The notes below the pieces were generated by a model. It searched no databases, was not told where the DNA came from, and saw nothing but the letters and a program-made list of their open reading frames with translations. From Kocuria sp. cx-455 (GTDB taxonomy: Bacteria; Actinomycetota; Actinomycetes; Actinomycetales; Micrococcaceae), in contig NZ_JACXBS010000003.1 of the NCBI RefSeq assembly GCF_014698015.1, positions 62,001 to 126,000 of the forward strand: a stretch of DNA of 64,000 nucleotides, written 5' to 3'. The stretch's first letter is position 1. The number at the start of each line of letters is the position of its first letter. Positions 56,728-64,000 of the stretch are shown in pieces. The position numbers and the translations under genes are program-made.

Positions 56728-57876
56728 TCACAGACGTTCAATGATGGTGACGTTGGCCTGACCGCCGCCCTCGCACATGGTCTGCAGACCCCATCTGGCG
56801 TCCCGGCGTTCGAGTTCGTGCAGCAGTGACGTCATGAGCCGCGCGCCGGTGGCACCAATGGGGTGGCCCAGGGCGATGGCCCCGCCGTTCACATTGACCG
56901 TGGACATGTCCGCACCGGTTTCGCGTTGCCACGCGAGCACCACCGCGGCAAAAGCCTCGTTGATCTCGATCAGGTTCATGTCGGCCAAGCGCATGCCCGT
57001 GCGCTCCAGGGCGTACCGGGTCGCGGCAATGGGTGCGGACAGCATCATGATCGGGTCATCGCCGCGGGCCGACACATGGTGGATGCGCGCTCGCGGGCGC
57101 AGTCCGTACCTGGCCACGGCGCGGTCGGAGGCTAGCAACACAACGGCAGCGCCGTCGGACATCTGAGAGGCAGTACCCGCCGTGTGCAGACCACCCGCCA
57201 CGATCGGCTGCAGGGAGCGGAGTTTCTCGAGATCGGGTTCGCGCGGGCCCTGATCCTCGAACAACCCGGCCAGCGGCAGGATCTCCCGATCGAAATGTCC
57301 TTCCCGCTGGGCGGCCAGGGCACGTTCGTGGGATTCCACGGCGAATTCCTCGAGCTCGTCCCGTGTGAGGCCCCAGCGATGAGCCATCATTTCCGCGCCC
57401 CGGAACTGGGAGATGTCCTGATCGCCGTAGCGTTCGGACCAACCGCTGGAACCGGTGAAGGGGTCCGGAAACCCGAATTTCTGGGCGGCCGCGTTGGAGT
57501 AGGAGAGCGGAATGCTGGACATCGACTGCACGCCGCCGGCCACCACCAGCTCGCTCGTGCCGCTCATCACCGCCTGCGCCGCGTAGCTGATGGCCTGCTG
57601 GCCCGAACCACACTGTCTTTCAATGGTGCTGCCGGGAACCGCCTGGGACAGCCCCGCCGCGAGCCAGGCGTTACGGGCAATGTCCATGGACTGTGGGCCC
57701 AGCTGGTCGATGCACCCCAGGATCACCTCGTCGTACTCCTGGGAATCAATGCCCTGCCGGGCGACTAGTTCCTTCAGCGGGGCGGCGGCCAAATCGAGCG
57801 GATGAACCTCCGCGAGTCCCTTGCCCCGGCGCCCCACGGGCGTGCGGACGGCATCAACGATGTAGGCCTCAGCCAT
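56728..57876 (-). CDS. Acetyl-CoA acetyltransferase/3-ketoacyl-CoA thiolase
   Basis: The 382-residue thiolase splits 3-ketoacyl-CoA with CoA. Catalytic residues are Cys89 (ERQCGSGQQAI), His338 (ALGHPIGATGA) and Cys368 (MCEGGGQANV). The N-terminus (YIVDAVRTPVGRRGKGL) is typical of degradative FadA-type enzymes. An internal loop (SGWSERYGDQDISQFRGAE) is the lid region. It lies between the dehydrogenase SDR and the ligase, 53 bp and 34 bp from them, and takes part in the last step of the operon's cycle. Confidence 0.93.
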   Translation of the reverse strand: MAEAYIVDAVRTPVGRRGKGLAEVHPLDLAAAPLKELVARQGIDSQEYDEVILGCIDQLGPQSMDIARNAWLAAGLSQAVPGSTIERQCGSGQQAISYAAQAVMSGTSELVVAGGVQSMSSIPLSYSNAAAQKFGFPDPFTGSSGWSERYGDQDISQFRGAEMMAHRWGLTRDELEEFAVESHERALAAQREGHFDREILPLAGLFEDQGPREPDLEKLRSLQPIVAGGLHTAGTASQMSDGAAVVLLASDRAVARYGLRPRARIHHVSARGDDPIMMLSAPIAATRYALERTGMRLADMNLIEINEAFAAVVLAWQRETGADMSTVNVNGGAIALGHPIGATGARLMTSLLHELERRDARWGLQTMCEGGGQANVTIIERL

Positions 57877-57929
57877 GAAAAATTCTCCGAACGGTCGATC
57901 GAACAGGGGCGGATGTCATCAAGACAATG

Positions 57930-58688
57930 TCAGCGCGGGGCCATGCGCAGGGCGCCGTCCATGCGCAGTGTGGTGCCGTTGAGGTAATCGTTGTCCACGA
58001 ACGTGGTCACGATCTGCGCGTATTCGGAGGGGCGGCCCAGCCTACGGGGGAAGGGCACACCCGCGGCCAGGCCCGCACGGTACTCCTCGCTGACCGTGGC
58101 CAGCATGGGGGTTTCCACAATGCCCGGGGCCACGGTGTTTACGCGGATACCCAGGCTTGCCAGGTCACGTGCGGCGGTGATGGTCAGACTGTGCACACCG
58201 CCCTTGGACGCTGCGTAGGCCGCCTGACCCACCTGGCCCTCGAAGGCCGCCACGGAAGCGGTGTTCACGATCACCCCGCGTTGGCCGTCCTCGTCCACGG
58301 GGTCGGTCTCAGCCATGGCCTCCGCGGCCAGCGTCAGCACGTTGAAGGTGCCGATCAGATTCACCCGGATCACGGTCTCGAACAACCCCAGATCGTGTGG
58401 GCCCTTCTTGCCCAGGATGCGGGCGGAGGGCCCGATGCCGGCGCAATTGACCACCGTTCTTAAGGGGCCGTTCGCGGCCGCGGCGCTCACGGCGGCGCGC
58501 ACTTGATCGGGTTGCGTGACGTCCGCGGCGTGATAGCTCAAGCCCGCGACCTCGGGGGCCTTCTCCACGCCCGCGGGTAGGTCCAGACCCACCACGCGCA
58601 CGCCACGGGCGGCCAGCGCCGCGGCGGTCGCGGCGCCCAGACCCGAGGCCGCGCCGGTCACCAGGGCAGAAGTGTTGGAGACATCCAT
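57930..58688 (-). CDS. SDR family 3-hydroxyacyl-CoA dehydrogenase-like protein
   Basis: The 252-residue short-chain dehydrogenase has the NAD loop VTGAASGLGAATA, NCAGIGPS, and catalytic Ser145, Tyr158 and Lys162 (YAASK). The segments around residues 95-125 and VNTVAPGIVETPML place it near the HSD17B10/type II 3-hydroxyacyl-CoA dehydrogenases, which oxidise branched and short 3-hydroxyacyl-CoAs. It is the first gene of the operon and supplies the third oxidation step. The upstream space holds an operator-like repeat. Confidence 0.89.
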   Translation of the reverse strand: MDVSNTSALVTGAASGLGAATAAALAARGVRVVGLDLPAGVEKAPEVAGLSYHAADVTQPDQVRAAVSAAAANGPLRTVVNCAGIGPSARILGKKGPHDLGLFETVIRVNLIGTFNVLTLAAEAMAETDPVDEDGQRGVIVNTASVAAFEGQVGQAAYAASKGGVHSLTITAARDLASLGIRVNTVAPGIVETPMLATVSEEYRAGLAAGVPFPRRLGRPSEYAQIVTTFVDNDYLNGTTLRMDGALRMAPR

Positions 58689-58714
58689 GAAACGTTCCTC
58701 TCGGTGGGGTGCTT

Positions 58715-58732
58715 TAGTAGGATGCCCAACTA
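58715..58732. promoter_or_regulatory. Operator-like repeat TAGTAGG-N4-CCAACTA
   Basis: Inverted arms of seven bases match at six positions, 27-44 bp upstream of the beta-oxidation operon, where its promoter should lie. TetR-type regulators commonly control such operons from sites like this. No regulator gene is in the window, so a distant one would be needed. Confidence 0.35.
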
Positions 58733-58909
58733 TTCAGGTGTTGTCCAGGTCACACGTGATGCGCCCGTGCGAACATGCTGGACGGGCGTGTGCTCGCGGG
58801 TCGTGGCGGGCCGGATTCAGTGTTCGCTGTGCACAAACTCCCAGCTCCGGGTGACACGTCACTGCTACCCTTGATGAACAGCCCGTATACGTCATGAAAG
58901 GACGCACAC

Positions 58910-59713
58910 ATGGCCGGTGGAAACCCGCTCCTGCGCGACTTCAACAAGAAAAGCGCGCGACAAGGCGCGCCCGGTTCCTACCAGGATCCGCGTTACTCAC
59001 CCGAACACCTCGAGCAGATGTACAACGCCCCGGCGGCTGGCCCCGCCCAGACCGGGCGGATGAGCTACGACGATGTGGTGATGCGCACCGGCGTCCTGCT
59101 GGTCTGCATAGTCGTGACCGGCGTGCTCGGTTGGATGATGCCGATCCTCGCCCTGCCCGGCGCCCTGATCGGTTTGGTCCTCGGGTTGGTCAACGCGTTC
59201 AAGCGCGAGCCCAGCCCGGCGTTGATCATTGCCTACGCCCTGGCCGAAGGCCTGTTCCTGGGTGGCATCTCCGGCATGTTCGAGGCAAGCTACCCGGGCA
59301 TTGTGATCCAGGCCGTCATGGGTACCGTTGCGGTCTTCGTGTCCGTGCTGGTGCTCTACAAGGTGGGTGTGCTGCGTTCCTCGCCGCGCGTGACCAAGAT
59401 CTTCATGGTCGCCATCATGGCGTACGCGCTGTTCGCGCTCATCAACCTGGGCACCTCGCTCCTCGGCGGCTTCAACATGCGCTACGAGGTCACCCTGTTT
59501 GGCATCCCGCTGGGTCTGATCGTGGGCGCGTTGGCCATTCTGTTGGCCGCCTACAGCTTTGTGCTGGACTTCGAGAACATCACCGACGGCGTGCGCCGCG
59601 GCATCCCGGAGAAGGCGGCATGGTCGGCCGCATTCGGTTTGACCGTGACCCTGATCTGGGCCTACGTGGAGATCCTGCGCGTGCTCGCCATCATCCGGAG
59701 CATGTCCGAGTAA
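58910..59713 (+). CDS. Bax inhibitor-1/YccA family membrane protein
   Basis: The 267-residue protein has a polar cytoplasmic head (1-58) and seven membrane helices from about residue 60 to 263. LIIAYALAEGLFLGGISGMFE and FVLDFENITDGVRRGIPEKAAW are typical of the actinobacterial YccA/TMBIM branch. The conserved Asp pair of the calcium-leak site in characterised homologues sits in the latter region. Role in this organism is unknown. AAAGGA lies eight bases before the ATG. A perfect terminator follows 31 bp after the stop. Confidence 0.9.
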   Translation: MAGGNPLLRDFNKKSARQGAPGSYQDPRYSPEHLEQMYNAPAAGPAQTGRMSYDDVVMRTGVLLVCIVVTGVLGWMMPILALPGALIGLVLGLVNAFKREPSPALIIAYALAEGLFLGGISGMFEASYPGIVIQAVMGTVAVFVSVLVLYKVGVLRSSPRVTKIFMVAIMAYALFALINLGTSLLGGFNMRYEVTLFGIPLGLIVGALAILLAAYSFVLDFENITDGVRRGIPEKAAWSAAFGLTVTLIWAYVEILRVLAIIRSMSE

Positions 59714-59744
59714 TCCCGTTCGCTCTTGACCAGGGCATCTGATC

Positions 59745-59785
59745 ACGCCGCGGGCCTTGCGTTAGTAACGCAAGGCCCGCGGCGT
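59745..59785. terminator. Bidirectional hairpin terminator
   Basis: A perfect 20-bp inverted repeat (59745-59764 with 59766-59785) closes on a one-base centre. It lies between the convergent YccA and nitroreductase-like genes and can end both. Confidence 0.88.
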
Positions 59786-59810
59786 CGTCGTTGGGTCGAT
59801 GCCCTAGGTA

Positions 59811-60413
59811 CTAGATGTACGTGATCTCGAGATCCCGGGGCGGCAGGTTGATGGCGCGATCCGGTGCCGAGTTGTGTGCCGGGCGGCCCACGAACAGCCA
59901 GCCGAGAATTTCCTCATTCTCGCCCAAGCGATAGAACTCACGCAGGATCTGCTCATCGCTGGGAGTGCGTCGCGACCACACAGTGGCCCAGCCCTGCGCG
60001 TAGAAGGCGGCTTCCAACAGGCCCCGAATCGAGTACGCGTCGAAGCGTTGGATTTTCTTCGGGGTCTCGGACTCGGGATCGAACCGGAAAATGATGGCCA
60101 GCCCGGTTCCGCCCGTGGAGGCCCATTGCAAACTGCCGCGGTAGGCCGCCAACCGACGAATTTTCTTTCCCTTGAGTCGCGGAATGGGCCCGTCCATGGC
60201 GGGAACCGACGTCAGCCCGGCCATGGCTGCGGCCAGGTCCGAAGCCGACTGGCGATTGGTCACGGCCACTCGCCACGGGGTGGGTGAATCGTCGAACCGG
60301 GCGCCCGCCACCGCGCGGAGCACGGACTCCAGTTCGAGGCGTCTGGGCGCTTCCTGCGTCAGGACACTTGCGGGACGGCGCTGGGCCAGGACACGGAGCA
60401 AAATGGCGGACAT
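59811..60413 (-). CDS. Nitroreductase family protein
   Basis: The 200-residue protein has the nitroreductase/FMN-reductase fold. Motifs are LRAVAGARFDDSPTPWRVAVTN near the N-terminus, SIRGLLEAAFYAQGWATVWSRR for FMN and subunit contacts, and LGENEEILGWLFVGRPA, the family's C-terminal signature. The natural substrate is unknown. The start is uncertain: the ATG at 60413 has GGAGG very close, and an in-frame ATG at 60479 adds 22 residues but almost touches the divergent transporter gene. Confidence 0.83.
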   Translation of the reverse strand: MSAILLRVLAQRRPASVLTQEAPRRLELESVLRAVAGARFDDSPTPWRVAVTNRQSASDLAAAMAGLTSVPAMDGPIPRLKGKKIRRLAAYRGSLQWASTGGTGLAIIFRFDPESETPKKIQRFDAYSIRGLLEAAFYAQGWATVWSRRTPSDEQILREFYRLGENEEILGWLFVGRPAHNSAPDRAINLPPRDLEITYI

Positions 60414-60488
60414 AGCCTCCATTTTTGCATCCGTGGACGGTAAGCCGTGAAACAAAGAATGCTCGGGCGGGCGTGCCATGATGGAACC

Positions 60489-61847
60489 ATGTCTTCAACC
60501 GTGTCTACGTCGCAGACGCATTCCCAGCAAGAGCACCCCGAGTATGAATCCGGGCCGGTTTCAAACCCGGAACGTCACGGACGTGACATGGTGTCCGCTC
60601 CGGTGCGCATTGCTGCCGCGTGGTCATGGCGGGTCATTCTGGTGATCGCAGCTATCGGGCTGGTGGGTTGGCTGGTGTCCAAGATTTCCACCGTCCTTAT
60701 CCCGGTGGCCATCGCGGGGCTGTTGGCGGGTTTGCTGAGCCCCGCCGTCAAGTGGCTGCGCTCCAAGCACGTGCCAAGCGGGCTGGCAGCAGCCATCGTG
60801 GAAGTCGGTCTCATCATTTTGGTGCTCGGCCTACTGACCCTGGCCGGCCAGCAAATGATCGCCGGTTTCGCCCAGCTTTCGAACAGTGCGGTGGGTGGCT
60901 TTCAGAAGCTCATCGGCATGCTCGAGGACAGTCGTCTCAACGTCTCCACCGACACCATCAATCAGTGGTTCAGTGAGATCGGCAGCACCCTGCAGGAGAA
61001 CTCGCAGGCCATACTGTCCGGGGCCATGACCTTCGGTTCCACCGCGGGCAACATCCTCACAGGCATCGTCATCATGTTGTTCGTGCTGCTGTTCTTCCTC
61101 ATGCAGGGCGAGTCGATCTGGCTGTTCCTGGTCAAACTGTTCCCGCACCGCGCCCGCGCCGCCGTCAACGGCGCCGGTCGTAAGGGTTGGCTCTCCCTCG
61201 CTCAGTACGTACGTATCCAGGTGTTCGTGGCGTTCGTCGACGCCGTGGGCATTGGTTTGGGGGCCTTCCTGCTGGGCGTCCCGCTCGCGCTGCCCATAGG
61301 TGTGCTGGTCTTCCTGGCCTCGTTCATCCCCATTGTCGGCGCCGTGGCCACCGGCATCATTGCCGTCCTGGTCGCGTTGGTGGCCAATGGCCTGGGTGTC
61401 GCCCTGGCCATGTTGGGTGTCGTACTGCTGGTTCAGCAGGTCGAGTCGAACGTGCTGCAGCCGCTGGTCATGGGCAAGGCCGTTTCCCTGCATCCCGTGG
61501 CAGTCTTCCTGGCCGTGGCCTCAGGTGCTGTGCTGTACGACATTGTGGGTGCGTTGTTCGCCGTTCCCCTGTTGGCCATCCTGAACACGATCGTGCGGTA
61601 CCTGTCTTCCCGGGCATGGGAACAAGATGACCAGATCGCATGGACCCCGTTCTTATATCCATGGGAGATCAAGAAGGGAGCCAGGAAGCAGGACCTGACT
61701 CGTGAGCAGGTCATGGAACAACTCCAACGTTTCCGACTCAAGCGCCACAGGGACCGCGAATTGCAAGAGCAGAAGCGCGAAGAAAAGCACAAAAAAGACA
61801 CCGAGCACGACGCCACCATTGAGCAGGACAGCGTGGATCGAGCATAG
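60489..61847 (+). CDS. AI-2E family transporter
   Basis: The 452-residue protein has a polar head (1-50), about eight membrane segments arranged 2+1 and 5 as in PF01594, and a charged Lys/Glu/Arg tail (about 385-452). SFIPIVGAVATGIIAVLVAL and VESNVLQPLVMGKAVSLHP are family signatures. Members export autoinducer-2 or, in halophiles, sodium; transport role here is unproven. CATGAT lies six bases before the ATG and may be a leaderless -10 box. Confidence 0.87.
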   Translation: MSSTVSTSQTHSQQEHPEYESGPVSNPERHGRDMVSAPVRIAAAWSWRVILVIAAIGLVGWLVSKISTVLIPVAIAGLLAGLLSPAVKWLRSKHVPSGLAAAIVEVGLIILVLGLLTLAGQQMIAGFAQLSNSAVGGFQKLIGMLEDSRLNVSTDTINQWFSEIGSTLQENSQAILSGAMTFGSTAGNILTGIVIMLFVLLFFLMQGESIWLFLVKLFPHRARAAVNGAGRKGWLSLAQYVRIQVFVAFVDAVGIGLGAFLLGVPLALPIGVLVFLASFIPIVGAVATGIIAVLVALVANGLGVALAMLGVVLLVQQVESNVLQPLVMGKAVSLHPVAVFLAVASGAVLYDIVGALFAVPLLAILNTIVRYLSSRAWEQDDQIAWTPFLYPWEIKKGARKQDLTREQVMEQLQRFRLKRHRDRELQEQKREEKHKKDTEHDATIEQDSVDRA

Positions 61848-61886
61848 TCGCAGGACGAAACTGCGTCCCAACGAGTAATAGCATGG

Positions 61887-61917
61887 AACGCGGCGCCCTC
61901 GAACGGGGCGCCGCGTT
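61887..61917 (+). terminator. Terminator of the AI-2E family gene
   Basis: A perfect 12-bp stem (61887-61898 with 61906-61917) has a 7-base loop, 39 bp after the stop. Confidence 0.78.
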
Positions 61918-62006
61918 GTGGCCCGGCAGCGCGAAGACCGCGGCCGACCAACCGTTATGGTGACCGCCCGCGGGCGGCGCGCATTGCAGAGCGAAAGAAG
62001 TGTGAA

Positions 62007-63254
62007 GTGGGCCTGAACGAAATGCCGGTGACCGCGGCGGACATCGAACGTGCCTCGCACATGCTGGAAGACGTCATTGAGCGAACGCCCGTGGCGCACT
62101 CGCGCGCACTGTCTCGCATGCTCGGCTCCGAAGTTCACATCAAGTGCGAGAATCTCCAGCGTGCCGGCTCCTTCAAGATCCGCGGCGCGTACATCCGGAT
62201 GGCCGGGCTCTCCGAGGAGGACAAGGCGCGGGGAGTGGTGGCGGCGTCGGCGGGTAACCATGCGCAGGGTGTGGCGCTGGCGGCCAACAAGCTGGGTATC
62301 AAGGCGCGGATCTACATGCCTCTGGGTGCGGCACTGCCCAAGGTCGCGGCCACCCAGGATCACGGAGCCGAGGTGGTGCTGTTCGGCAGTACCGTGGACC
62401 AGGCCCTGACCGAGGCGCAACGGTACGCGGAAGAAACCGGTGCGGTGTTCGTGCACCCCTTCGACCATCCGGCCATCATTGCCGGACAGGGCACCCTGGG
62501 TCTGGAGATCGTGGACCAGGTCCCGGACGTCGACACCATCATTGCCGGTGTGGGCGGGGGAGGATTACTGGCCGGGCTGTCCGTGGCCGTGAAAGCCAAG
62601 GCGAAGGAACTGGGGCGGGACATTCGTCTCATCGGTGTGCAGGCGGAGAACGCCGCCGCCTACCCGCCCTCACTGGCCGGGGACGCGCTCGTAACCCTCA
62701 GCAAGGTGTCCACCATTGCCGATGGCATTGCGGTGGGCCGGCCCGGTCAATTGCCGTTCCAGATCATCAAGGAACTCGCGGACGACGTGACCACGGTCAG
62801 TGAGGACTCACTGGCTCAGGCGCTCATTTTCATGCTGGAACGCAACAAGATGGTCGTGGAACCCGCTGGCGCCGTGGGTGTGGCCGCCATTCTGGAAGGC
62901 CGACTCAAGGACTTCTACGGGAATCTGGGCAACACGGTGGTGTTGCTGTCCGGCGGCAACATCGACCCCATGCTCATGCTCAAGGTGATCCAACGCGGTC
63001 TTTCCGCGGCGGGCCGGTACATGACCATCAAGATGATGCTCACCGACCGCCCCGGTGAGCTGGCCCTGATCTCGCGCATCATCGCGGACATGGACGCCAA
63101 TGTGACCGGTGTGGATCACACGCGCATCGGCGGTTCGCTGTCCATGGGGGACGTCTCCATCACCATCGACATGGAGACCAAGGGCCACGCGCACTGCGAC
63201 AAGGTCATCGACGCGCTGGAGGCTCAAGGCTTCCGACCCGTGGTGGTGCACTGA
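62007..63254 (+). CDS. ilvA: Threonine ammonia-lyase
   Basis: IlvA deaminates threonine to 2-oxobutyrate, the first step of isoleucine synthesis. The 415-residue PLP enzyme has Lys57 in QRAGSFKIRGA, SAGNHAQGVAL, the glycine loop GVGGGGLLAGL, and a single C-terminal ACT domain (about 335-415, MTIKMMLTDRPGELALISRI). This is the short form with one ACT domain, found in many actinobacteria. GAAAGAAG lies before the GTG. It contains a TTA codon at 62565. A small membrane gene converges on its end. Confidence 0.95.
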   Translation: MGLNEMPVTAADIERASHMLEDVIERTPVAHSRALSRMLGSEVHIKCENLQRAGSFKIRGAYIRMAGLSEEDKARGVVAASAGNHAQGVALAANKLGIKARIYMPLGAALPKVAATQDHGAEVVLFGSTVDQALTEAQRYAEETGAVFVHPFDHPAIIAGQGTLGLEIVDQVPDVDTIIAGVGGGGLLAGLSVAVKAKAKELGRDIRLIGVQAENAAAYPPSLAGDALVTLSKVSTIADGIAVGRPGQLPFQIIKELADDVTTVSEDSLAQALIFMLERNKMVVEPAGAVGVAAILEGRLKDFYGNLGNTVVLLSGGNIDPMLMLKVIQRGLSAAGRYMTIKMMLTDRPGELALISRIIADMDANVTGVDHTRIGGSLSMGDVSITIDMETKGHAHCDKVIDALEAQGFRPVVVH

Positions 63255-63290
63255 CCTCACGATGGGCGGGCAGCTCCGCGAACCGGGGCG

Positions 63291-63506
63291 TCAGCGGCGC
63301 CGTCCACCGCGCGCGGTGAAATACGTAATGAAGGCAACCACAAACGTGGCGAACCACAGGATGTTGCGCAGACCGCCCGTGGTGTTGAGCTCCGGGTTCG
63401 ACTGGCCCAGGAAGTGTACGACGATCGCGGAGACGGCCAGCAGCGCGGTCAGAGCGATGAGCGGCACGGTCCATGTGGTGGGTTGACGGTTCCAGTGGGT
63501 AACCAC
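63291..63506 (-). CDS. Hypothetical small membrane protein, 71 residues
   Basis: The protein has two membrane helices (about residues 13-33 and 45-62) and a basic C-terminal end (ARGGRRR). The GTG at 63506 has AGGAG five bases upstream, which decides the start over longer frames. I do not recognise a family. It lies between greA (same strand, upstream, separated by a terminator) and ilvA (convergent). Confidence 0.7.
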   Translation of the reverse strand: MVTHWNRQPTTWTVPLIALTALLAVSAIVVHFLGQSNPELNTTGGLRNILWFATFVVAFITYFTARGGRRR

Positions 63507-63544
63507 GAGTGCTCCTGGGATCGGAGGATTGACGTAAGAATGAG

Positions 63545-63579
63545 TCGGGGCCGCCCTCGGATGGTGAGAGCGGCCCCGA
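63545..63579 (-). terminator. Terminator of greA
   Basis: A 10-bp stem (63545-63554 with 63570-63579) has a 15-base loop, 16 bp after the greA stop. The transcript continues with a U-containing stretch. Confidence 0.72.
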
Positions 63580-63594
63580 ATCATGACTTGCGGG

Positions 63595-64000
63595 TCAGTT
63601 GTGGAACGGCTTGGCGTGCAGGACCTTGACCTTGATGTCCTTGCCGTTGGGAGCCTGGTAGGTCAGCTCGTCACCCACCTTGTGGCCGCGGATGGCCGCG
63701 CCCATGGGGGAGCGCTCGGAGAACACCTCGAGGTCCTCACCGCCCGTGAGGTCCTCGGCGACCTCGCGGGATCCGATCAGGAACGTCATTTCGTCCCCGG
63801 CGATGTCAGCGGTGACCACCATGCCTGCTTCGATCACGCCGTCGTCCGCGGGGGCCTCGCCCACCTGAGCGTTGTCGAGCAACTGGGTCAGCTGGTTGAT
63901 GCGACCCTCGTTCTTGCCCTGCTCTTCGCGAGCAGCGTGGTAACCGCCGTTCTCCTTGAGGTCTCCCTCGGAGCGGGCCTGTTCAATACGATCAACGATT
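63595..64000 (-). CDS. greA: Transcription elongation factor GreA, C-terminal part (partial)
   Basis: The start lies beyond the window, and 134 complete codons before the stop are visible. The coiled-coil end (EGDLKENGGYHAAREEQGK) holds the acidic tip region, and the FKBP-like C-terminal domain has EDLEVFSERSPMGAAIRGHKVGD. GreA reactivates backtracked RNA polymerase by stimulating transcript cleavage. A short internal frame starting at 63882 is not the real start, because the homologous coiled coil reads through it to the window edge. Confidence 0.93.
   Translation of the reverse strand, partial: IVDRIEQARSEGDLKENGGYHAAREEQGKNEGRINQLTQLLDNAQVGEAPADDGVIEAGMVVTADIAGDEMTFLIGSREVAEDLTGGEDLEVFSERSPMGAAIRGHKVGDELTYQAPNGKDIKVKVLHAKPFHN

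Overview
The window is 64 kb of chromosome from a high-GC Gram-positive bacterium. Gene content and order point to the Actinobacteria, most likely Micrococcales and perhaps a Micrococcaceae member such as Kocuria; this is inferred, since no rRNA is present. The clues are frequent GTG starts, a DUF6350/PerM-purN-purH order, a mazG...eno-FtsB-DUF501-ppx order like that of Mycobacterium, an FtsB/DivIC-type protein with a long disordered head, and several leaderless promoters of the TAnnnT-N7-start type. Most of the window is housekeeping. I see no rRNA, insertion sequence, integrase, prophage or CRISPR array, and only one tRNA.

Layout. 1-2.2 kb: end of sucC, sucD, a strong terminator, then convergent purU. 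2.2-2.9 kb: a 700-bp gene-free stretch with an AT-rich part. 2.9-6.0 kb: a ferritin-like/VIT metal transporter, a BenE-type transporter and a small unknown gene. 6.2-12.5 kb: a SNF2 helicase and a 1045-residue unknown protein transcribed divergently. This pair is the best candidate here for an undescribed system. 12.6-14.3 kb: a small unknown gene, a palindrome and a GT4 mannosyltransferase. 14.4-19.0 kb: a DUF6350 membrane protein overlapping a convergent small membrane protein, then purN and purH. 19.1-23.0 kb: a gamma-carbonic-anhydrase-like protein and a HAD-GH65 fusion. 23.3-30.1 kb: glyA-folD, a small membrane protein, xthA, trpS, a 2H phosphoesterase and a YihY protein. 30.2-33.7 kb: sdhCDAB on the minus strand. 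34.0-36.4 kb: mannose-1-phosphate guanylyltransferase and an M20 amidohydrolase. 36.5-45.9 kb: a nucleoside ABC importer (lipoprotein, double ATPase, two permeases), cdd, an unknown two-domain protein, adenosine deaminase and mazG. 46.0-52.7 kb: eno, FtsB/DivIC, DUF501, ppx, a mycosin-like S8 protease and ndh. 52.8 kb: a short tRNA-Leu(UAA). 53.0-58.7 kb: a five-gene beta-oxidation operon on the minus strand. 58.9-64.0 kb: a Bax-inhibitor/YccA protein, a nitroreductase-like protein, an AI-2E family transporter, ilvA, a small membrane protein and the 3' part of greA.

Working together. One-carbon and purine metabolism recurs: GlyA and FolD make and interconvert folate C1 units, PurN and PurH spend 10-formyl-THF on purines, and PurU returns excess as formate. 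The importer with Cdd and Add forms a nucleoside salvage unit, followed by the nucleotide pyrophosphatase MazG. SucCD, Sdh and Ndh cover TCA and respiratory steps. The 53-58.7 kb operon supplies acyl-CoA ligase, acyl-CoA dehydrogenase, hydratase, 3-hydroxyacyl dehydrogenase and thiolase, which is a complete beta-oxidation cycle for a substrate I cannot name.
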